35,428 bases of DNA from SIG603 sp964370115 (GTDB lineage: Bacteria; Bacillota; Clostridia; Oscillospirales; Acutalibacteraceae), in NCBI GenBank assembly GCA_964370115.1, contig CAYJIA010000023.1, forward strand, positions 1 through 35,428, read 5' to 3'. Position 1 is the first letter of the stretch. Each line of letters begins with the position of its first letter. The notes under the pieces were generated by a model. It was given only the letters and a program-made list of their open reading frames with translations. It ran no database searches and was not told the DNA's origin. Positions 16,696-24,484 of this stretch are shown piece after piece. A program made the translations under genes and the position numbers.

Positions 16696-17787
16696 ATGGA
16701 TTTTATTAAGGGACTTGCGCTTTGTGAGGATTTTTTTAATGAGATTGCAAAACCAATTTTAGGCGAAAATTTTCCAAAATTAAAATACAGTGCGGCAAAA
16801 ATTGGTTCAGGCTCCGACGTTTTAGGCTATGACGATGAAGTGTCGAGTGACCATATGTGGGGACCTAGCTTTCAGCTGTTTTTAAGCGACGAGGACATAC
16901 ATTTGAAAGAAGAAATTTTAAAGGTTTTAGGGGAAAATTTTCCTAGCAAATACAAGGGCTATCCCGTGAATTTTTCTAACCCCGACGGCGGCGGAATGCG
17001 CATAATGGAAGAGAGCGAAGAGGTTTCTCCATTAGTTTTTATTTACACTATAGACGAGTATTTCATGGATTTTGTGGGAACTACGGGTAAAGAGGCGCTA
17101 AGCGCTATCGACTGGCTTGCCATTTGCCAAAACAAACTTTTAGGATTAAACAGCGGTAAGATCTTTAAAGATGACTTAAATTTATCCGAAAGGCTTTTGC
17201 CGTTTAAATATTATCCCGAGGACGTGTGGCGCTATCTTTTAGCCTCGAACTGGTCTTTAATTGGCGAGGAACAGGCATTTACAAAAAGATGTTCCGATGT
17301 GGGTGACGAGCTAGGTTCAAGACTTGTTTGTGCAAGGATATGTGAAAGACTCATTAGACTTTGTTTTTTATATAAGAAACAATATGCGCCTTACAGCAAA
17401 TGGTTTGGTACTGGGTTTAAAAAACTTGATATCGACCCAAAAATAAAGGAGCTAATAAACGAGGCAATTTGTGCAAATGACATTAAAACAAGGGAAAATG
17501 CACTTGTAAAAGCGCAAAGTGAGCTTGCAAAACTTCACAACGAATTAAACGTAACAGGACCTGTAAATACTGAAATTGAAAAATATTTTACGAGAGATAT
17601 TTTAGTGGTTTTTGTAGACGATATTGCGGGGGCAATAAGTGAGACTATTTTAGACAAAGAGCTAAAAAACATACCGCTTATCGGAGCACTTTCGGAAATA
17701 TCAAATTTTACAACGTTAACATACGAACCGATAAATTATCAAAATATCAAGGCTTTATACAGAAAAAACGAGGACGTGAAAATATGA
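16696..17787 (+). CDS. DUF4037 nucleotidyltransferase-like protein
   Basis: A 363-residue protein. GSGSD (37-41) followed by GYDDEVSSDHMWGP is the DUF4037 form of the nucleotidyltransferase-fold signature (G-S...D...DH.W), with candidate metal ligands Asp46/Asp47 and Asp52-His53. The C-terminal half is helical and uncharacterised. It lies inside the arginine operon: 12 nt after argC and overlapping argJ by 4 nt (ATGA), so argJ translation depends on it. AAGGAGG precedes its ATG. No arginine pathway step is missing that it would need to fill. Possible roles include modifying a small molecule or a protein/tRNA; none is shown by the sequence. Confidence 0.82.
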   Translation: MDFIKGLALCEDFFNEIAKPILGENFPKLKYSAAKIGSGSDVLGYDDEVSSDHMWGPSFQLFLSDEDIHLKEEILKVLGENFPSKYKGYPVNFSNPDGGGMRIMEESEEVSPLVFIYTIDEYFMDFVGTTGKEALSAIDWLAICQNKLLGLNSGKIFKDDLNLSERLLPFKYYPEDVWRYLLASNWSLIGEEQAFTKRCSDVGDELGSRLVCARICERLIRLCFLYKKQYAPYSKWFGTGFKKLDIDPKIKELINEAICANDIKTRENALVKAQSELAKLHNELNVTGPVNTEIEKYFTRDILVVFVDDIAGAISETILDKELKNIPLIGALSEISNFTTLTYEPINYQNIKALYRKNEDVKI

Positions 17788-18998
17788 CTAGAGTAGACGG
17801 TGGCGTTTGTGCCGCAAAGGGATTTTCAGCAAACGGAGTTTTGGCAGGAATTAAAAAGAATGCGACAAAACCTGACCTAGCACTCATATACAGCGAAGAG
17901 ATTTGTACCACGGCGGCGGTTTATACGCAAAATTTAGTTAAAGGCGCACCGCTAGACGTAACAAAAGCGAACATAGAAAACGGCAATATAAGAGCACTTA
18001 TCTGTAACAGTGGCAACGCAAACACTTGCAATGCCGACGGAGTGGAAAAAGCCCAAAAAATGTGCCAATTAGTGGCAGATAAAACAGGAATAAATAAAGA
18101 AGATGTGATAGTCGCATCTACAGGTGTTATAGGGCAGGTGCTACCAATAGAGCCTATCGAAAAAGCCATGAAAGAATTGGTAAATGGGCTTAGCTCCAAG
18201 GGAAACACAAAGGCGGCAACGGCGATAATGACCACCGACACTTACGATAAACAATGTGCAGTAAGTGTTGAAATAGGCTCTAAAACAGTCACTATAGGCG
18301 GCATGGCAAAGGGCAGTGGTATGATACACCCAAACATGGCGACCATGCTTTGTTTTGTCACTACCGACTGCAAAATATCAAAAGAACTTTTGCAAAAAGC
18401 GGTGAAACTTACGGCGGACGACACTTTTAACATGGTGAGTGTAGACGGTGACACATCGACAAACGACATGCTTACAATAATGGCAAATGGCATGGCAGAA
18501 AACGAAGAAATCACCGAAGAAGCAGAAGATTTTAAAATCTTTTTAGAGGCGCTAACCTTTGTTTGCACAAAACTTTCTATGCTAATGGCAAGAGACGGCG
18601 AGGGTGCGACAAAACTTATTATTTGCGACGTAACAAACGCAAGCGAGAAAGAAACTGCAAGAAAAGTAGCGAAATCTGTAATCTGTTCTAGCCTATTAAA
18701 GGCTGCAATGTTTGGCGAAGATGCAAACTGGGGCAGGGTTTTATGTGCAATCGGCTACAGCGGTGTAGAGCTTGACGTAACAAAAATTGATGTGAGTTTT
18801 GAAAGCTTTGGTGGCAAACTTGAGGTTTGTAAAAACGGTGCAGGCATTGACTTTAGCGAAGAACTCGGCAAAGAAGTTTTAAAAGAAGAAGAGATTAAAA
18901 TAGTCGTAAATCTAAACGACGGCGACAAAAAAGCAACGGCTTTTGGCTGTGATTTGACTTATGATTATGTAAAAATAAACGGCGACTATAGAACCTAA
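17784..18998 (+). CDS. argJ: bifunctional ornithine acetyltransferase / acetylglutamate synthase
   Basis: A 404-residue precursor that cleaves itself into alpha and beta chains at KGSGMIHPNMA/TMLCF; the new N-terminal nucleophile is Thr187. It transfers the acetyl group from acetylornithine to glutamate and may also use acetyl-CoA, giving the cyclic arginine route; no argA or argE is present here. Starts by a 4-nt overlap with the DUF4037 gene and has only a weak ribosome site of its own (GAGGACG), consistent with coupling. Confidence 0.96.
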   Translation: MTRVDGGVCAAKGFSANGVLAGIKKNATKPDLALIYSEEICTTAAVYTQNLVKGAPLDVTKANIENGNIRALICNSGNANTCNADGVEKAQKMCQLVADKTGINKEDVIVASTGVIGQVLPIEPIEKAMKELVNGLSSKGNTKAATAIMTTDTYDKQCAVSVEIGSKTVTIGGMAKGSGMIHPNMATMLCFVTTDCKISKELLQKAVKLTADDTFNMVSVDGDTSTNDMLTIMANGMAENEEITEEAEDFKIFLEALTFVCTKLSMLMARDGEGATKLIICDVTNASEKETARKVAKSVICSSLLKAAMFGEDANWGRVLCAIGYSGVELDVTKIDVSFESFGGKLEVCKNGAGIDFSEELGKEVLKEEEIKIVVNLNDGDKKATAFGCDLTYDYVKINGDYRT

Positions 18999-19010
18999 GA
19001 GGAGGAAAAT

Positions 19011-19868
19011 ATGAATATTTCAAACAGCGATAGAGCGCATGTGCTCGTGCAGGCGCTTCCTTACATTAAAAATTACACAGGCGAAACTATAGTCGTAAAA
19101 TACGGCGGTAACGCAATGATAAGCGAGGAGCTTAAGGCGGCGGTAATAAGCGACATCGTGCTTATGCAACTTGTGGGAATTAATGTTGTGCTGGTGCACG
19201 GTGGAGGACCTGAAATAAACTCTATGCTACAAAAAATTGGCAAAGAGGCAAAATTTGTAAACGGTATGCGCTACACCGACAAGGAAACCATGGACATAGT
19301 ACAGCAAATACTTGCGGGAAAAGTGAACAAAGACTTGGTGCAACTAATAGAAAATGCAGGCGGAAAATCCATCGGTCTCTGCGGTCTTGACGGCTCGCTT
19401 TTAAAGGCAAAAAAACTTGATAACGGCGACGACTTAGGCTTTGTTGGCGAGGTTTATGAAGTGAATACCGAGGTAATCGAAAATGCCGAAAAAGGTGGAT
19501 ATATTCCAATTATTTCGAGCATAGCGGCAGGAGAAAACGGCGAAGTGTTCAACATAAATGCAGACGTTGCAGCTGGTAAAATCGCCTCTGCAATAAAGGC
19601 GAAAAACCTAATACTTATGACCGATATTAAAGGTCTTTTAAGAGATAAAGACGACGAGAGCACACTAATTCCAGCACTAAATGTGAGCGAAGTCATGAAG
19701 CTTAAAAAAGACGGGGTAATAGCCGGCGGAATGATACCAAAAATAGACTGCTGTGTAGACGCAGTAAGGCAAGGTGTCGAAAGGGCAACGATAATAGACG
19801 GAAGAGAACCACATTCGATACTAATAGAGTTATTCACCGACGAGGGTGTTGGAACGATGTTTTATTAA
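19011..19868 (+). CDS. argB: acetylglutamate kinase
   Basis: A 285-residue amino-acid kinase that phosphorylates acetylglutamate. Conserved VVKYGGNAM (phosphate binding) and VLVHGGGPEI (acetylglutamate binding) are near the N-terminus, MTDIKGLLRDK and GGMIPKIDCC further on. Ribosome site AGGAGG, 12 nt after argJ. Followed by repeat C. Often the feedback-controlled step; the sequence alone does not tell whether this one is arginine-sensitive. Confidence 0.97.
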   Translation: MNISNSDRAHVLVQALPYIKNYTGETIVVKYGGNAMISEELKAAVISDIVLMQLVGINVVLVHGGGPEINSMLQKIGKEAKFVNGMRYTDKETMDIVQQILAGKVNKDLVQLIENAGGKSIGLCGLDGSLLKAKKLDNGDDLGFVGEVYEVNTEVIENAEKGGYIPIISSIAAGENGEVFNINADVAAGKIASAIKAKNLILMTDIKGLLRDKDDESTLIPALNVSEVMKLKKDGVIAGGMIPKIDCCVDAVRQGVERATIIDGREPHSILIELFTDEGVGTMFY

Positions 19869-19990
19869 AAATTAATAATTAATAATGAATAATTAATAAT
19901 GGAGGTTCACGCCTTTGGCGTGTTTTAATAAAAAATGCCTGCATTTTTCACCACACTTATTAACTATTAACTATTAATTATTAACTATAA
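19869..19990. repeat. palindromic intergenic repeat, element C (inverted)
   Basis: Same architecture as elements A and B but in the opposite orientation: CACGCC-TTT-GGCGTG (19908-19922) first, then AAAAATGC-CT-GCATTTTT (19931-19948), then TTCACCAC, the reverse complement of GTGGTGAA. The outer arms use other heptamers (TTAACTA/TTAATTA) instead of GAGAATT. Fills the argB-argD gap. Confidence 0.85.
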
Positions 19991-20004
19991 TTATGGAGGT
20001 TATT

Positions 20005-21168
20005 ATGTTTAATCAAGTAAAACAAATGGACAAAGATTATATTTTGCAAAGTTTTAGCAGGGTTGATGTTGCGATTGAGAGTGGCAAAGGCTCTCGCTGC
20101 ACCGATGTAGACGGAAAAAATTATATAGACTTTACAAGCGGTATAGGCGTAAATTCTCTTGGTTTTTGCGACGAAGGCTGGACAGCAAACGTAACAGAAC
20201 AGGTGGCAAAGCTTCAACATGTTAGCAACTATTACTACAGCCCAGTCGCATCAGAGCTTGCAAAAGTCTTGATAGAAAATACCGATATGGGCGCATGTTT
20301 TTTTGTGAATTCAGGTTGTGAGGCCAATGAATGTGCAATAAAAGTTGCAAGAAAACACGGAAAAGCAAAAAACGCAAATAAAATTATAACCCTGTATGAT
20401 TCTTTCCACGGCAGAACCTTAACAACGCTTGCGGCAACGGGTCAAGACGTTTTCCACGTAGAGTTTCTACCGCTTACAGAAGGATTCATACACTGTAAAG
20501 CAAACGACATTGAGGCACTAAAAGCGGTCTATACAGACGAAGTTTGTGGCGTAATGTTAGAATGTGTGCAAGGCGAGGGCGGGGTAAATCCGCTTGATGA
20601 AACTTACTTAAAAGAAGTAAGAGCGTTTTGCGACGAAAAAGGAATACTGCTAATTGCCGACGAGGTTCAAACAGGAATAGGACGAACAGGTAGTTTTTTT
20701 GACAGCATAGGCATGGGTGTAAAACCCGATGTAATTACAAGTGCAAAAGGACTAGGCGGAGGACTTCCAATATCTACTTGCATAGTTAGCAAAGAGCTAA
20801 AAGATATATTTGTACCAGGAGACAACGGCACGACATATGGAGCAAATCCAGTTGCTTGTGCAGGCGCATTATATGTGGTAAATACAGTGGCAAAACAAAG
20901 CTTTTTAGATGAAGTTGTAAAAAAAGGCGAGTATTTCTTTGACAAGCTAAACGCCATGGACGAAGTAGAATTAACACGTGGCAAGGGACTTATGATAGGC
21001 ATAAAACTTAAAACAAAAACGGCAAAAGAGGTGCTTTTAGCCTGTGCAAAAGCAGGGCTTTTAGTGCTTACAGCAAAAGACATGGTAAGACTTTTACCAC
21101 CGCTTAATATAAGTTATGAGGAAATAGACAAGGGGCTTGAGATTTTTAGAGAGATAATTAAGAATTGA
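20005..21168 (+). CDS. argD: acetylornithine aminotransferase
   Basis: A 387-residue class-III PLP aminotransferase that makes acetylornithine from the semialdehyde. NSGCEANECAIKVARK, DEVQTGIGRTG and the PLP-lysine region TSAKGLGGG (Lys248) are present. ATG 20005 is preferred: GGAGG at 19995-19999 precedes it, while the in-frame ATG at 19993 overlaps that site. Its last codons and stop (AAG-AAT-TGA) are drawn from the left arm of repeat B, so the C-terminus was probably set by the repeat's insertion. Confidence 0.96.
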   Translation: MFNQVKQMDKDYILQSFSRVDVAIESGKGSRCTDVDGKNYIDFTSGIGVNSLGFCDEGWTANVTEQVAKLQHVSNYYYSPVASELAKVLIENTDMGACFFVNSGCEANECAIKVARKHGKAKNANKIITLYDSFHGRTLTTLAATGQDVFHVEFLPLTEGFIHCKANDIEALKAVYTDEVCGVMLECVQGEGGVNPLDETYLKEVRAFCDEKGILLIADEVQTGIGRTGSFFDSIGMGVKPDVITSAKGLGGGLPISTCIVSKELKDIFVPGDNGTTYGANPVACAGALYVVNTVAKQSFLDEVVKKGEYFFDKLNAMDEVELTRGKGLMIGIKLKTKTAKEVLLACAKAGLLVLTAKDMVRLLPPLNISYEEIDKGLEIFREIIKN

Positions 21169-21276
21169 GAATTGAGAATTGTGGTGGAAAATGCAAAGCA
21201 TTTTCTTTAAATTAAAATGCGACGAAGTCGTGAACATTAATTCTCCATTATGCATTCTCAATTCTAAATTAAAAAA
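21161..21276. repeat. palindromic intergenic repeat, element B
   Basis: GAGAATT heptamers on the left, ATTCTCAATTCT on the right. Inner hairpins: GAAAATGC-AAA-GCATTTTC (21187-21205) and CGAC-GAA-GTCG (21220-21230, extendable by G-U pairs). Left end overlaps the argD stop; right end abuts the argF ribosome site. Confidence 0.85.
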
Positions 21277-21287
21277 AGGAGTATTTT

Positions 21288-22193
21288 ATGAAACATTTAT
21301 TAAAACTTTTGGACTGGGACAAAGAGGAAATTATCGAAGTGCTAAACCTTGCAGACCAGCTTAAATATGAAACAAAACACGGCATAACTCATCATCACTT
21401 AAAAGGCAAAACCTTGGGAATGATATTTGCGAAAGCTTCGACAAGAACAAGGGTATCTTTTGAAGTGGGCATGAACCAACTCGGTGGTCACGCGCTGTTT
21501 TTGTCATCAAGAGACTTGCAAATCGGCAGAGGCGAGCCAGTTGAGGACACTGCAAGGGTATTGTCGCGCTACTTAGACGGAATTATGATTAGAACTTTCG
21601 AGCAAAAAGAGGTAGAGGACCTTGCGACTTATGGTTCTATTCCGATAATAAACGGACTGACAGACTTTGCGCATCCTTGTCAAGTTTTGGCAGATTTAAT
21701 GACTATAAGAGAATATAAAGGCAGTTTTGACGGAATAAAAATGTGCTTTATAGGCGACGGAAACAACATGATGAACTCGCTTATTGTCGGTGGCTTAAAA
21801 GTTGGAATGACAGTGAGTGTTGCTTGCCCTACTGACTACAACCCACCAAAAGAGATTTTAGAGTTTGCAAGCGCCTATGATACTTTTTCTATTTGCACCG
21901 ACCCGATGGAGGCCGCAAAAGGCGCCGACGTCTTAATCACAGACGTGTGGACATCTATGGGTCAAGAGGAAGAGACCGCAAAAAGAATGGAAGCGTTTAA
22001 AGGCTACTGCATAAACGACGAAATGGTAGCGGTCACAAACAAAGAGTCTATTGTACTTCACTGCCTACCGGCTCACAGAGAAGAGGAAATCACCGCAAAA
22101 GTGTTTGAGGCAAACGCAGACCCGATTTTTGACGAAGCAGAAAACCGTCTACACGCACAAAAAGCAGTGCTAGTGCACTGCCTGAATAATTAA
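21288..22193 (+). CDS. argF: ornithine carbamoyltransferase
   Basis: A 301-residue cytoplasmic enzyme making citrulline from ornithine and carbamoyl phosphate. STRTR (51-55) binds carbamoyl phosphate, HPCQ (129-132) and HCLPAHR (258-264, with catalytic Cys259) bind ornithine and complete the active site. Ribosome site AAAGGAG 7 nt upstream. Last gene of the arginine cluster, ended by a strong terminator; an anabolic role is supported by the neighbours and by absence of arcA/arcC. Confidence 0.96.
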   Translation: MKHLLKLLDWDKEEIIEVLNLADQLKYETKHGITHHHLKGKTLGMIFAKASTRTRVSFEVGMNQLGGHALFLSSRDLQIGRGEPVEDTARVLSRYLDGIMIRTFEQKEVEDLATYGSIPIINGLTDFAHPCQVLADLMTIREYKGSFDGIKMCFIGDGNNMMNSLIVGGLKVGMTVSVACPTDYNPPKEILEFASAYDTFSICTDPMEAAKGADVLITDVWTSMGQEEETAKRMEAFKGYCINDEMVAVTNKESIVLHCLPAHREEEITAKVFEANADPIFDEAENRLHAQKAVLVHCLNN

Positions 22194-22217
22194 AAAAGAG
22201 CCGTGAGGCTCTTTTTT
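22192..22217 (+). terminator. argF terminator
   Basis: AAAAAAGAGCC (22192-22202) / GGCTCTTTTTT (22207-22217), loop GTGA, starting within the stop codon. U-rich 3' arm; may also act on the converging minus-strand operon. Confidence 0.9.
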
Positions 22218-22280
22218 AATTGAGAATTGAGAATGTAGAATGTAGAATTGTGGTGAAAATCCTTCGGATTTTTTAATTAA
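22218..22280. repeat. palindromic intergenic repeat, element D (partial)
   Basis: Left arm with GAGAATT/GTAGAAT heptamers, conserved GTGGTGAAAA, then hairpin AAAATCC-TTC-GGATTTT (22256-22272). The second hairpin and right arm are absent; it ends 1 nt before the stop of the converging osmC-like gene. Confidence 0.75.
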
Positions 22281-22281
22281 A

Positions 22282-22674
22282 TTACTCCATATCAAAAAAC
22301 TGTTTTTCGTTTGACAAAATTTGTTTAACGTAGCAGTTTTTTGCTTTCTCTATGTATTTTTTCTTTACTTCCTCGTCTAAATCGGCGATGATTTCAATTT
22401 TTGTGTAAATCTTGCTCACGCCTTCTTCGTCGTTATTCATGTCGGCAGAAATTATAACGTCTTCAAACTCTATATTGTCGACCATGAGTGCGTGACGAAC
22501 GTTCACGCTAAGGCATGAAACATACCCAGCTAAAACCAGTTGATTAGGCCTAAAGTCGGTGCCGAGGCCTCCAACTTCTGCGGGTTGACCACAGTAGATA
22601 GGCCTTATTTGAGAGTTTTCGCCTATGGTGATTTCTGTTGTATATTTATTATCTTTTGCCCTTGATACTACCAT
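22282..22674 (-). CDS. OsmC/Ohr-family protein
   Basis: A 130-residue protein of the OsmC family, small thiol-dependent peroxidases that detoxify organic hydroperoxides. Cys54 in LAGYVSCLSVNV is at the peroxidatic position and Cys114 in KNCYVKQIL at the resolving position; GLGTDFRPNQLVLAG replaces the usual 'GT..GPSPxELLLA'. Ribosome site AAGGAGC. Third gene of a minus-strand operon behind UPF0237 and UPF0210, 13 nt from the latter. Both cysteines support activity, but the subgroup is divergent and the substrate unknown. Confidence 0.85.
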   Translation of the reverse strand: MVVSRAKDNKYTTEITIGENSQIRPIYCGQPAEVGGLGTDFRPNQLVLAGYVSCLSVNVRHALMVDNIEFEDVIISADMNNDEEGVSKIYTKIEIIADLDEEVKKKYIEKAKNCYVKQILSNEKQFFDME

Positions 22675-22687
22675 TTTATATTGCTCC

Positions 22688-24043
22688 TTAGTTTTTTAAG
22701 CTGTGAAGAGGTGCAGGAATTTGTCCGCCTCTATTTATGAATTTTGATGGGGAATTTGGGTTTATTTTCATTACAGGGCCACAGCCAAAAAGGCCTCCCC
22801 AATCTAGTTCTTCGCCCACGTCTTTTCCAATTGCTGGGATAATTCTTACCGCAGTGGTTTTGTTGTTTACCATGCCTATTGCCGCCTCGTCTGCGATAAT
22901 CGCCGCTATGGTGTCGGTGGTGATGTCGCCTGGGACTACTATCATGTCAAGTCCAACAGAGCAAACCGCGGTCATAGCCTCTAGCTTGTCTATGCTAAGT
23001 GAGCCACTTTTTGCGGCTGCTATCATTCCTGCGTCTTCCGACACTGGAATAAACGCGCCCGAAAGTCCACCTATTTTTGAACAAGCCATTACTCCACCTT
23101 TTTTTACGGCATCGTTTAAAAGCGCTAGGGTACAAGTTGTTCCGTGAGTTCCGCACTGTTCAAGGCCTATTTCCTCCAAAATATGTGCAACGCTGTCGCC
23201 AACTGCCGGAGTAGGTGCAAGAGACAAGTCCACTATACCAAAAGGAATTCCAAGCCTTTTAGAAGCTTCAACGCCTATGAGTTGACCTACTCTTGTAATT
23301 TTATACGAAGTTTTCTTTACTATGTCGGCAATTTCACTTATGTTTGCATCGGGATATTTAGCAAGCGCCGCCCTTACAACACCAGGGCCCGACACGCCCA
23401 CGTTTATCATGCAGTCGGGTTCACCAACACCATGAAACGCTCCAGCCATAAATGGGTTGTCCTCGACGGCATTACAAAACACAACAAGTTTTGCCGCACC
23501 AAAGCAGGCGCTGTCTACCGTGAGTTCTGCCGATTTCTTTACTATTTCGCCCATTAGTTTACAGGCGTCTAAGTTTATACCTGTCTTTGTTGAGCCGACA
23601 TTTACAGAAGAGCAAACTCGCTCAGTCACCGACAATGCCTCAGGAATAGAGTTGATAAGCTCTATGTCACCTGCGGAAAATCCCTTTTGCACAAGGGCAG
23701 AGTATCCACCGATTAGATTAACTCCAACTGCTTTTGCCGCCTCGTCCATAGCCTTTGCAAATGGCACAGGGCTTTGCCCACAAGCCGCCGAAATTATGGC
23801 GATAGGCGTGACGGAAATTCTTTTATTTATAATGGGAATGCCATACTCTTTTTCGAGTTCTTCACCGACTTTTACAAGGTCTTTTGCCTTTGTTGTGATT
23901 TTGTCATAGACTTTTTTACAGGCCTTTTCAATATCGCTGTCTATACAGTCTAAAAGCGAAATTCCCATAGTTATAGTTCGTATGTCTAGGCATTCGTCTT
24001 GTATCATTTTTATAGTTTCTAATATATCATAAACATTTATCAT
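22688..24043 (-). CDS. UPF0210 (PFL-like) protein
   Basis: A 451-residue cytoplasmic protein of the UPF0210/DUF711 'PFL family', whose fold is related to pyruvate formate-lyase-type glycyl radical enzymes but whose function is unknown. Conserved stretches visible: DIRTITMGISLLDC near the N-terminus, KRISVTPIA, CIGGYSALVQKG-like GGYSALVQKGFS, FGIVDLSLAPTPAVGDSVA and GGLSGAFIPVSEDAGM. I see no glycyl-radical consensus RVxGY near the C-terminus. It pairs with the UPF0237 ACT protein 9 nt upstream, an arrangement conserved in many bacteria and archaea, so the ACT protein probably regulates it. Confidence 0.9.
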   Translation of the reverse strand: MINVYDILETIKMIQDECLDIRTITMGISLLDCIDSDIEKACKKVYDKITTKAKDLVKVGEELEKEYGIPIINKRISVTPIAIISAACGQSPVPFAKAMDEAAKAVGVNLIGGYSALVQKGFSAGDIELINSIPEALSVTERVCSSVNVGSTKTGINLDACKLMGEIVKKSAELTVDSACFGAAKLVVFCNAVEDNPFMAGAFHGVGEPDCMINVGVSGPGVVRAALAKYPDANISEIADIVKKTSYKITRVGQLIGVEASKRLGIPFGIVDLSLAPTPAVGDSVAHILEEIGLEQCGTHGTTCTLALLNDAVKKGGVMACSKIGGLSGAFIPVSEDAGMIAAAKSGSLSIDKLEAMTAVCSVGLDMIVVPGDITTDTIAAIIADEAAIGMVNNKTTAVRIIPAIGKDVGEELDWGGLFGCGPVMKINPNSPSKFINRGGQIPAPLHSLKN

Positions 24044-24052
24044 AGTCTCACC

Positions 24053-24322
24053 TTAAATCTTGTGCATAGCATTAAAAATATCTTCGTGCATGACGTAAAT
24101 TGACAATCCAAGCTCTTTTCCTAAGCCCTCCATTGCGTCAGAAAGCTCTGTGAAGCTACCTTTGAGCTTTGAGGTGTCAACTAGCATAATCATTGCAAAA
24201 ACATCTTGCAAAACCGATTGGGTAACGTCTGTTACATTTGCGTTATACTGCGCACAAACCGTGCTGACTTTTGCCAAAATACCTACTGTGTCTTTTCCTA
24301 TTACCGATAAAACTGCTCTCAT
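24053..24322 (-). CDS. ACT domain protein (UPF0237)
   Basis: An 89-residue stand-alone ACT domain, a small-ligand (often amino-acid) binding fold. The sequence RAVLSVIGKDTVGILAKVSTVCAQ is the classic ACT opening (strand, G-x-D-x-x-G turn, helix). First gene of the minus-strand operon with UPF0210, where it is the likely regulatory subunit. Ligand unknown. AAAGGGG precedes the ATG. Confidence 0.9.
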   Translation of the reverse strand: MRAVLSVIGKDTVGILAKVSTVCAQYNANVTDVTQSVLQDVFAMIMLVDTSKLKGSFTELSDAMEGLGKELGLSIYVMHEDIFNAMHKI

Positions 24323-24359
24323 AAATCATACCCCTTTCGTTTGTTAAAGCATTAACATA

Positions 24360-24389
24360 ATTATAACACAAAAAACCTTAAAATGGCAA
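24360..24389 (-). promoter_or_regulatory. promoter of the UPF0237-UPF0210-osmC operon
   Basis: Minus strand TTGCCA (24389-24384), 18-nt spacer, TATAAT (24365-24360), about 38 nt before the ATG. Confidence 0.5.
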
Positions 24390-24416
24390 GTTTTTAAAAA
24401 TATCGGGTGAAAAATA

Positions 24417-24449
24417 TTGACAATCACAATTTCCGTGCTAGTATATACT
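24417..24449 (+). promoter_or_regulatory. promoter of the SGNH hydrolase gene
   Basis: TTGACA at 24417-24422; the -10 is either GTATAT (24441-24446, 18-nt spacer) or TATACT (24444-24449, over-long spacer). Confidence 0.5.
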
Positions 24450-24484
24450 CAAATCAGCCGACAATTTACAGAAAGGGGTAACAA

